Below are positions 38,401-50,400 of a stretch of DNA of 64,000 nucleotides, piece by piece; within the stretch, counting starts at the first letter, position 1, and every line of letters begins with the position of its first letter. Position numbers and translations under genes: made by a program. The notes under the pieces are model-generated. The model was not told the DNA's origin. It worked only from the letters and a program-made list of their open reading frames with translations, and searched no databases. The DNA comes from Epiperipatus broadwayi (lineage: Eukaryota; Onychophora; Udeonychophora; Euonychophora; Peripatidae): NCBI GenBank assembly GCA_028023455.1, contig JAQFVV010006306.1:607001-671000 (forward strand). The letters run 5' to 3'.

Positions 38401-41400
38401 TTATTCACAATTTATTTCATTTAATAATTCATTTTTTGGTGCATTCAATTGGAATATATGTAAGAATATTTTTGTATTTTGATCATTTATTTTTTATAGA
38501 TGCAATTTTTTTTTTTAGGTTCCAGAGAATATTAATGTCCATGAAATAAGACCATAGATGGTTTTTTTTGATTAGTAGCACATAAAATAAATAATTTTAT
38601 TACTCTACTGGTTGTGAAAAATAAAACTATGAAAGGGGAAGTAATGATATATGATAAACATTGAAAAACAAGCATAGTGAAATAAACCCATACTTTTGAA
38701 ATACGAGGAGAGACATTGCCATGAGGTAACTTTATGTTGGGTCTAACAAAGTATAAAACAGACAAAACTCTCCAGCACCCTATGCCAACCAGAGTAATCA
38801 ATGGATGTCAGAAGGCTTGTGCATAAAATCCCTATCTAGTGCCTACTCATCCAATATCCCTAGAGAGTAATCAATGGATGCCAGAAGGCTTGTGCATAAA
38901 ATTGCACAAGCCTACAGGCATCCATTGATTACTCTGGTTGGCAGTACTGTATGGAGAGTTTTGCCTGTTTAATAACAGTTATGTGCTAGTATAAAAGATG
39001 GTGATCATGCAAAGTATAAAAATAAAAAATGATATTTTTAAAAGAAAAGCTGATATGAGAGAAGTAAACTCACTTAAAAACATATCCAGTTCTTAGTGGA
39101 AGTGATGATCGATAGGGAAAGCCTCATTTTTCTCATGCAAAACATTAGTGACATTTTAAAATATGGAAGAAGTACAAGATTTATGGCCAATGGCTAAAAG
39201 ACAAGAGAGTTAGTAGCAAACACAGAAAATCCAGCATCAAATATGACATTAAGCAGTTAATGAGAATGTTAATACAAATGTAAATAGATTTAGAAAGCAA
39301 AATACAGAAACAACAACAAAATAGAAATGGGGCAACAAGAATGTAGACTGGGACAAGAACAAATGAAGCAAGATTTAAAAAATAAAATAAAGAAAATGTG
39401 GCAAGATTTAAAACAGGAATTTAAACCATTATAATAAGATTCGAAGTAGGAAATAAAAAGAGGGCAAGAATAAGTGGAGACGCTAGAAAACAAAGAAGTA
39501 CTAGGAGATGGCCATCAAGAGATAATTAAAAAAATGAAATATAATTTAAAATAGGAATAAAATATGGGAGAAAGTGGAAACATGCAATTCAAAATAAAAT
39601 GAAAGTTTTACATTAAATAAAAATATTAAGATAAAAAACTGATATATATCAAAAGATTGAAGAGATAGACATAAGTATGCAAATGTTTAGAAAAAGCGAG
39701 TTAAAAAATCATTGCTAAGTTAAAAAAAATAAGACAACATTAGAATATCACAGCACTAATATCGATCAAGAGGAACTAAAACTAGGTGAAAACCAGACAA
39801 AAAAGAAAAATACCTATGAAGCTGGGAAATATAAGACATATTTAATAAGTTATCCAAAAATTACAAAAGTTCATTCATTTATCGGCATATTCTAAGCCTA
39901 ATTACCAAAACATTTAACTATTGTAGGCTTAAAAGTGTAAAGCCGGCTTAAAAAAAAAAAAAAAAGTTAGCTTCAGACTTTAAAAGACAACATGGCATTT
40001 AAACCGAAAGCTTTCAAGTTTGGTAAAGTTATTCTGCATATTATGTAAATATTGTGCAAAGATAATTTCAATTTATGGTGGGAGAATTGGAGTAAATTTT
40101 TATATATATAATGTTATTACTAAATTATAATTGTTAGTTTAGAGAGAGGAAAGCTTTAATCTTTTTTCACGTGCACTTAATAGTTTGTATAATAACCAAA
40201 CGATGGAATTTTTGACTATAGAGGGAGCTCTCAAACCTCAACAGAAGATAGGGACTTCATAAAGATAAGAGTGACCATTTTATCTTTAACCTAAATTCTT
40301 TCTTATATACATGCCAATCTAAAGCATCTTGATTAGAGAAGATATTATACTCTTTACATTTAAATCCACTATTTCCTTTCATAAGGTAACTTACGTGAAA
40401 TCTTGGGATTTACAATGAGTTAATATTAAGATATTTTTAATTGAAATATAGAAACTAACATAATGTTTTAGTTATTTATTGAATGCACAGACAGTAAGTA
40501 AATAGAAAGAGAAAGGTTTTAACCTTTTTCCACATGCTTCTTAAACATTTGTATAATAGCCAAATGGTGTAAAACGGTTTAAGCATTTCTTTTTCTAATT
40601 ACATACTGCCTGTCCGCTCAATAAATAACTAGGACATTACATTAGCATCTATATTTCCATTAAAAAGATCTTAATATTAACTCGTAAATTGCAAGACTTC
40701 ACATAAGTTAATTTGTGAAAGGAAATGGTGGATTTAAATGTTAAGAGAGTAATATCTTCATGCTTTCAAATCAAGATGTTTCAGATTGGCCTATATAAAT
40801 AAGAATTCAGATTAAAGATAAGATGGTCACTCTTATCTTTATAAAAGTCCTTATCTGATCACTAAACATCACAAGATCACCATTAATTATCTTTGCTCAT
40901 AACTGTTATTAAGCCTTCTGATGACTGGTTTGCACTGAATGGCACTACTGTATGTAGAGAGGTCCCCCTAGTCAAAAATTATATCATTTGGCTATTGCAC
41001 AAATATTTAAGGCACATATGGAAAAAGGTTAAAGCCTTTCTCTTTCTAATTACATACTGCCTCTACACTCAATAAATAACTAGAACATTATAATTATTAG
41101 TTTAAGAAAATATTTTTTTTTTACCATCAATAAATTTTGTTGATGATATAAATGTAAAATGCTACCATTGCAGAAAAATTTATAACATCAAATCAAGAGA
41201 AGATGATAGGAGAAACAAAATAGCGCAAAAGAAACCATAAGGCATTAATGTTTAATAGACCATTTAAATGGATATTTAATTTCTTTCTTTTGTTTTCTCC
41301 AAGAAAGGGAAAAATTAAAGTAGCGAGCTCCAAAGTAACATTTTGAATGAGAAAACCACCTTTATAATAATTAACTCAACAAGTCTGATTATTAAAATAG

Positions 41401-44400
41401 ATAAATAATGGCTCTCTATAAAATATTAGGGTGCAACTTTTGCCTTTACCATAAATAATAAAACTAGTTATGGGAATAGCAAAAGTGCATATGTTAATGC
41501 TGAATGAATGTAAACATAAATATTTTAGACTAAAATATTTTATGTTAATTTAATTTAAAAAGTTTCGCTAAATTGCACGCATTAACAAATAATTTCTACT
41601 TTTAAAGAACTTCGCTAATATTCATTTTGACGGTTAAAAAATAATATTTCTTTAACTCAACTATATATTTAATTTCATATTAAGGATTATTCTAGGAGAC
41701 ACAGTTCATTTATAAATGTATCTCTTATCATTGACATTATTCTTATATTTCAAAACTTGAGATGAGTCAAGCCACTATAACAAGGTATTTTTAAACTAAA
41801 TATATATATTTTAACTTAATAGCAATGAGTTAACTTTCGGCGACTTCTCGCCAGAACCACAATGCACTATGATTCTGGTGAGAAGTCGCTGAAAGTTAAC
41901 TCAACGTTATTAAGTTAGAATATATATATTTGGTTTAAAAATTCCTTTTCATAGTGACTTGCTCAACTCAAGTTTTAGAGTATTACATTAGGATATGAAA
42001 AGAGTGTAAAGTTAAATAATTATATTCTTATATTTATGGCTTTATGTCTAAAAAAATAATGTAAATGTTTGTTATGTTTGAGAAAAATATTTTATATTTG
42101 TTAAAGCACGCTAGATCTTTTATTAATATTAATTGTGACCTTAATCCTAGAATAATACTTTTGAGATATTTTAAATTTATTACACGATTATATCAGAGAT
42201 TTAAAATTTAATTAAATTATAAATAATTATTTAAGATTTTTACAATTAGAAGAAAAAAACTCCGCTTTTATATGAATTTTTTACAATTTTTGCAATGGTG
42301 ATATTTTACTTTTTAAAATATAACTAAATTTGTATTAATTGAAAGCAAGATTTTTTTAACCATTTATAATTTGAAGCTGCTAAAAGCATTTGATACACTT
42401 CCGCTTTTTAGAATAAAACCTTTGTTTTAGTATTTTTATTTCGAATACTGTTGATAGGAAATGACATTTGATAAAATTGTCAATATACAAATTAAAAAAT
42501 TAAATGTATAAATTTTTGAAAAATAACAATGTAATTTCATTTTATTTCAAATGAATTCCCAGTTGTTTGAAATATCGGGCTGCAATAACTTCTACGCAGG
42601 ATTGTTCATAAATGTATAAATAACTTTTTTTTAATTTCAAAAATTGGATTTAAAAAAATGTTTGACTTAAATGTTAAAATTTAAAAACATCCAATGAAAA
42701 AAAAAAATTTATTTATTTATTTGAAAATATCACTAAGAACATAAAGATAATATAAATATTTACCGATGACAACAACCTATTAATGGCCGAGGCTCTTTGT
42801 TGAGCGTCAATATTTGGCATATCATTTTGTAAAATTTTATCAGTAACACCTTTTGGAAATTGTTGACACAACTCAATAATTCTGAAAATATATATAAATA
42901 TTATTTTAAGACTTATGATCAAGAGAAAACGATTTCAAAATATAATCATAAAGTTAAAATAAAAACAAAACACAATTCCAATACATTACTTTTTTAAAAA
43001 AGAAAAAAAAATTGCTGTATTGAAATAATAAAAAAAATCTAACGGTAAACCATTCACTAAATTATCTACAAGAACAATTATAATAGTTAAAAAAAATAAA
43101 TCAAGTCATATATCACACGATTTAACTTAAAACGCATGTATTACAAATCTAATATAATGAATTTGTTAATAGCTCTAAACAAGCTTTTCTAATAAATGTC
43201 ACAAGAGAAAGCATTTAAAATCTCTATCTAGAACTATCCCTATCCCCAAATCGGTTTTGAGCTAATAGCTCTCTTTAGTGAGGCAGAAGAATATTCACCC
43301 TATTGCGGAAAAGCTTGTTCAGAGCTATGAGCACACTCATTATATTAGATTTATAATAACAATTATATACAGACATATATAATATAAAATAGAAAACAAA
43401 AATAATACATTTACAAACAAGCTGATTTACCAAATAAAAATTCATAACATGTCACACATTCTATAATAGTTCATAATGAAAGGAAAATTGAAAGCGTAAT
43501 TACTCATTACCATCATCAATTTTAGCTAACCTTCAAGAAGGCAAGTCCAATGTAATAACCTAATAATTCTCTCCAAGCTTACTGTTCATTGTTTTTAGCC
43601 CTGTAATTATTATTCCTTTAGATCGAGGGTGGGCAATATGTCAATCACAGACCACTAGTGGACTGCCAAATTTTGGAGTGATCTGAATTATGTCAAAATA
43701 ATGTTAACCAACACTACATTCTCTAGGATTAAATAGCTATATATAAAACAAACAAATTTTTCATGCTTCACAATTAGGATAGCTGTGTGTAGTTGGACAA
43801 GTTAATCCATGAAGATTTCAGGCAATACACATGCCTTCATTCGAAATACATGATGATAAATACATTATTACAAATTTATCAGCTCGAATAGGTTCGCTGC
43901 ATAATGCAAAGAGTCACATTAATAACATTTAGCGCAGGAATGCCCAACCCGTAGCTCGCGAGTCACATGTGGCTCGCGTAACTGTTTAATGTGGCTCGAA
44001 TTGCACTCTTCAAAAAAATTGATAAAATATTTTATGTTCCTTGATGGCACATGCACACACTAAAAAATAAACATTTTTACAATACAAACAATAACGATAT
44101 GCAGTGTCAGGTTTCACATTAAATAAAATATATTTTTCCTGTAATTGTAATTTATATGTATGTTACCAAATTTTTAATAAATAAAATGTATTTACATTTT
44201 TTTTTCTTTTTAACATATTACACCATTTTTTTTTTTTTTTTGCTGTACACGTTTGGTTTGGTGCTATATATATATATTGTGTTTAGTGCTCTTGTATATA
44301 TTGTTGTTTTTATCGAGAAAGATCCTTGTAGACGTTTGGTTTGGTGCTGTATATATATTGTGTTTAGTGCTGGAAATAGTTTTTATCGAGATAGATCCAT

Positions 44401-47400
44401 GTACACGTATATATTTTGCTGTATATATCGATGTTTAGTGCTGTAAACAGTTGTTTTTATCCGTGTACACGTATATATTTTGCTGTATATATATATTGAT
44501 GTTTAGTGCTGTAAATAGTTGTTTTTATCGAGATAGATTCGTGTACACATATATATTTTGCTGTATATATTGATGTTTTCATCGAGAAAGATCCGTGTAC
44601 ACGTTATTTTGGCCACATTAGAAACGGCGGATTGATACCAATGTGAATAGGCCATCCCCCCCCCCACCTATCTCCCTACATTGCAGGTTTAGTACCCAAG
44701 TACCATGTTTATAAATGTAATATGAAAAATGTAATATATAATTGTGGCTCCCCAAATTTTTTTAAATTCTCAACTGGCTCGCGTCAAGTTAAAGGTTGGG
44801 CACCACTGATTTAGCGGGTCACAAAACTTCTGTTTTTTTATTGTGACAGGTAAACTGATTAGAATAGGTGAACATAAAAAATATAGAATTGGATCATATT
44901 TTAAAAGAGAAATGCAATGTTCAAAATAAATACAAACAAAAGAAAGACAAAGAATAAAAAATGAGAATAGGAAAATAAAACTAGAGATACGAGTAAGAAT
45001 AAAATAGGAATTATTAATAAAGGAATAAATATATAAAACAATAGAAGATAATAGGTAATAAGTATATATAAAAAATAGAACGGAAAAGTAATAATGATAT
45101 ATTAAAAAATAAATGTAGAATGATATATAAGATAGAGTAAAATAAAGTAAAAATAAATAAAGAAATAATACGAAAATAAAAATAAATAAGAAATAAGAGA
45201 AGCAAAGCTATATAGAGTAAATGTTAAAGATGATTATGAAGGATAATATAAAATATGTATATTAAATAATGATTATATGTTGAAATGTTGTAGCTCTGAT
45301 GAAGACTGCAGGACAGTCAAAACTGTAAACAAAATAAAAAAGGAATTAGATAAAAATTGCATTAAAGTGTATATGAAGAGTTGATAAAAATATTTCAATT
45401 TTAATACAAAATAGATAGAACAATTTAATAGAGAATCGCTAGCCCGGGAACGTTATATTAATGTGTTTTTAGTTAGAAATCGCGCTGACACGAAGGATCA
45501 GATGACAACCCAATTTTTCTTTACAATGGTGTATGCAGAATGTGTTACACATGTCATGCATGTGTTCCAAAAAAAAAAAAAGTCATGTCATAAGTTTTAA
45601 TAAAGAATTTTCTAAACAAGGCAAAACTCTCCATACAGTAGTGCCACCCTGTGCCAACCAGAGTAATCAATGGATGCCAGTAGGCTTCTGCATAAAATCC
45701 CTATCTAATACCTACTCATCCAATATCCCCAGACTGGTTTCTGGCTTGTGCCCTTCATCAGGGAGGAGCTTTGGATCTGGAAGCACTGCACCTAGATCTT
45801 AGGATCTAATGCAACCCTCCAGCAACCACCTTTTATCTCTACTTAACTATAAAACTATGAGAATGAAAACACAAAAATATACTAGCAAATAATTATTTAT
45901 AAACAAGGAGCGTGCTAGTATAAGAGATAGTGATCATGTGATGCTTAATGGTTTAACACCAATCCTGCCTAATAGGATAGTGGTGGTTATGGTTGTTAAA
46001 GAGCCAAAGACAAATGTATGGGTACTGAACTGAGTTCAGACCCATATGACTATATAAGCTATTGAGCTTAGATTGAAAATATTTTTTGTGTTTTCATTCT
46101 TAGTTTTATAGTTAAGTAGAGATAAAAGGTGGTTGCTGGAGGGTTGCATTAGATCCTAAGATCTAGGTGCAGTTCTCAGATCCAAAGCTCCTCACTGATG
46201 AAGGCCACAAGCCAGAAACTAGTCTAGGAATATTGGATGAGTAGGCATTAGATAGGGATTTTATGCAGAAGCCTTCTGGCATCCATTGATTACTCTGGTT
46301 GGCACAGGGTGGCACTACTGTATAGAGTTTTGCCTTGTTTATAAACAATTATATGCTAGTATAAGAGATGGTGATCATGTGATTCTTAAAGAATTTTCTG
46401 TTAAAAAGCGAATTACAGTATCAAAAGTTCAAAGAATTTAAGGCAAAATTAACTAACAATCATATTTTATTAAACCCATTATTAAATTTAAAGCTGCAAC
46501 AATTGCATCATTTTGTGCGAGTTGTATTAACAAAACATAAAAAAATCTTTCGACAATGGAGAATTGGTAAAAGAAGCATTTCTAGAAAACAGTTTTTCAT
46601 TATTTGATTCATTCAAGAACAAAAATGAAATTATTTTTGCAATTAAAGATGTACAACTTTCCTATCGCTCATTCAAATCATTTAAAAATAAAAATGAAAT
46701 TATATCGGTGCTTAAAGATTGTCATGCCATTATCATCTCACAGAAAATTTTAGAATCCTGTGCAAGAGTGGTGATTAGTAATTGTATATCCAGATAGTCA
46801 AGATTTGTGGATAACATGCAATGCAAATCTTCAAAAATTAAAAAAAAAAAATTATATTTGGAATTTATCTTTTATCTTGAATTTTTTTTCATATATTAAA
46901 TTTTTTCATTCAAAATTAATATTATTCATAATAGTTGATATTATTTATTACACTGTAACATATAAATAGTGGACCATGATCATCATCATCATCATCAACC
47001 ATTATCAATCCACTGCAGGATGAAGGTCTCTCCAAGTTCAATCCATCTTTTCCTATCTTTAGCTTCTCTTCTCCACATCACCCCTGCACACTTTCTTATT
47101 TCATCCATCCATCTCACATGTGGTCTCTTTCTGGGTCTTTTACAATCTCTTGGAATCCAGTTTAAAATTTCAATTGTCCATCTATTATCATCTCATCTAA
47201 CAATATGTCCAGCCCAACTCCACTTCAGACTTTTAATTTTTTCAATGAGGTCAGTAACACTTGTTTGTTCACTTACCCATACATTGTATTTTCGATCCCT
47301 TCTTGTTACTCCCAACATACATCTCTCCATACTTCTTTGAGTGGTCTGAAGTCTCTGTATTGCTCTTCTATTAAGTGTCCAAGTCTCAGATCCTTAAGTA

Positions 47401-50400
47401 AGAACTGGCAAAGCACATTTATTAAAAACCTTCCTTTTCAAACACATAGGCATATTTCCTTTTAGTATCAAGTTATTTCTACCAACTTGGACCATGATAC
47501 TTGGAGAAAATTCCAAGTAACATTGCTCTCTAAAAGTTTGTCCATCTGTTTTCATCAATAATTAGTCTCCTATCGTTTTTCTCACCCTTCACATATCTAG
47601 CCAACATTTTCTTTATATATTTGGCACACATCAGCAAAAAACACTTGATTCTTTATGATGTATTATAACTTTATCTTTCCTATTGCATTGCCAAATCCAT
47701 ATAATACTAACATCACTTACATTCTTTATTACTTTTACAAGCAGACTTCTCAAGTGTAAAGAACAATCTAAACATTACCCACAATTCCACTTACCTCCCA
47801 TCCATCCTTAATATTAAAAGAACTTTTAAATAAGTTAACTGTTTCAGAATATTTCATAAAAAATAAAAATTAAAGAATCTTTATTATTAAAAATTTATGA
47901 TTCGGAAGTAAAATTATTTAAAAGTTGTTTGAATATTAAGAATGGATGGGAAATGGAATTGTGGGTAATGTTTACTTTAAATATGTTATTTTGTAGTTCT
48001 TTACACTTAGAAGTCTGATTGTAGCAGTGAATCCATTGGAAGTGTGTTTTAGATTTTATTTTCTTGGCTAATTTGATTGAGTTTTGAATTTGGTGTAATT
48101 TTGATTATATATATATATAACCTCAACATCTATACTACATTTGTATCATAATAATATTAAGGACATTTAAGTCCATACTATTTATATAATTTTTTTCTTA
48201 TATTAATATTATCGTAATTATAAAAATAGATCTAACTTGAAAAACAATCTGTTATTATTTATCAACATTTTTTATTGTTTAATTTTATCTACTAACTTTA
48301 CATTTTTAATCTAAATAATAATGTATAAACTTTAGTTCTATAACCATAAAATTTTAAGTTTAATATTTATTATTAAACATGAATTATTAACTAATCTTAT
48401 AAATTATTTAAACAGAGGCAAAACTCTCCATACAGTAGCACCATTCAGCGCAAGCCAGAGTAATTAATGGATGCAGGAAGGTTTGTGCATAAAATCTATC
48501 TAGTGCCTACTGGTCCAATAGCATTATGGTGACTATGGTTATTAAAGAACCAAAGACACCAAAAAGTATGGATACTGAACTGAGTTCAGATACAAATGAC
48601 TATACAAGCTAATGAGCTTAAAATGAAAACATTATTGTGTTTTCATTTTGGATTCAAAGCTTTATAGTTAGCGAATAAAGTAAAAGGTGGCTGCTGAGGG
48701 TTGCATTAGATCCTAAAATCTAGGTGCAGTGCTCTCAAATCCAAGGCTCTTCATTGATGACAACCACAAGCTAGAAATTAGTCTGGGATATTGGATGAGT
48801 ATGCAGTAGATAGGGTTTCTATGCACAAATCTTCCTGCATCCATTGATTACTCTGACTTGCACTGAGTAGTGCTACTGTATGGAGAGTTTTGCCTCTGTT
48901 AAAAAACACCATTCTTTACGCTTATACAAGCTGTTTTTTAACAGAGGCAAAACTCTCCATGCAGTAGTGCCACATCATATGATGTTTAGTGGTTTAAATT
49001 AGTATTATAAAAGTTTTTTTTAAATATTTTTGAATTGCTTAATTAATATTAACACTTACTTCATTTCCCTATCTATCTTCTTAATTACCAAAAACTGAAT
49101 TTTATATAGCTTCTTTTATATTGTATAGAAAATTCAGGAAAAAATATTTTAGTATGAAAATAAATAGTGGGAAAAGCTTTTTTTTTTTTTCATTAAACAA
49201 AGTATTCTGGTAATGAATACAAATTACTAACTTTTTGTTCAATCTATCTACTAACACATCTATCAACCTATAAATTCTTTCAGTGATACTGTTTCTTCTC
49301 TCATCCATATATTTCATTTCTCACCTCTTTTTGTTATTCCCATGTATCTTTCCTAATATTTAGTTCAGTGGTCTGAAATTTTTGCATTGCTCTTAAGTAT
49401 CCAGCTGTTAGATTCATAAGTAGAAACTGGTAAAACAACTTCATTGAACATTTTTCTTTTTCTACAAAAAGCAAACTCTCTATACAGTAGTGCCACTAAG
49501 TGTAAGCTGCTATAACCAATAGATGCAAGAAGGTTTGTTCATAAAATCCCTATCTAGTATCTATTCATCCAATATCACCAGCCTGTTTTCTAGTTTACAG
49601 CTTTCATCAGTGAGGAGCCTTGGATTTGAGAACACTGTACCTAATTCTTGAACACCATCTCATATGCTTACACAGTCTATTAATAATAGTAGCAAACTCC
49701 AAATAGTAGTGCCACCAAATGTAAGCCTTCATAATCGTTGGAAGCAAGAAGTTTTTTGTATAAAATCCCTTTCTAGTGCTTACTCATCCAATAACCCCAG
49801 ACTAGTCTCCAGCTTGCCTTGTATTTGAGAGCACTGCACCTAGATCTTAGGATTAACCCTCCAGCAGCTACAAGCTAAAATTGATCTGGGGATAGCAGAT
49901 AAATAGGCACCAGTTACGGATATTATGCAAAAACCTCCCATCCATTAATTATGAAGGCTTACACTTGGTGGCACTACTATAAGGAGTTTTTACTGTTATT
50001 AACAGACTGTTTAAGCATATGAAATGGTGATTAGATGATGTTCTGATGGTTTTATACCTACCTTATGTATAGGATAATGATGACTGGTTTTTTTTTTTAA
50101 ACTAAAGACACCAAAATGTCTAGATGCTGAACTGAGTTCAAATCTATGACTATACAAGTGAATGAGCTTGAATTGAAAGCATTATGGTTTTCATCTTGGC
50201 TCCTAGCTTTATAGTTAACCAAATAGTTACAAAAAGATGGCTGCTGAAGGGTTGCATTAGGTCCTAAGATCTTGGTGCAGTGCTCTCAAATCCAAGACTC
50301 CTTACTGATCAAAGCCATAAGCTAGAAATTAGTCTGCAGATATTGGATGAGTAGCCATGTTGCATCCATTAATTACAAAGCACTATTCTGGAAAGTTTGC

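Larger units (their letters stand above)
45614..46386 (+). mobile_element. Long family A foldback element, 773 bp, 13-bp target duplication
   Basis: TAAAGAATTTTCT flanks at 45601-45613 and 46387-46399. The left 300 bp is an inverted copy (ribozyme 45718-45776 minus). The right part is nearly a whole sense unit, with GGTTTAACACCAATCCTGCC near 45952, GAACTGAGTTCAGACCCATA, and a ribozyme at 46180-46238. It ends GTGATCATGTGATTCT. Best copy to define the family. Confidence 0.92.

Noticed and set aside
44156-44446. 96-codon frame that looks like a membrane protein
   Set aside because: It translates a T-rich tandem array inside a non-autonomous hAT element; the repeats explain it.
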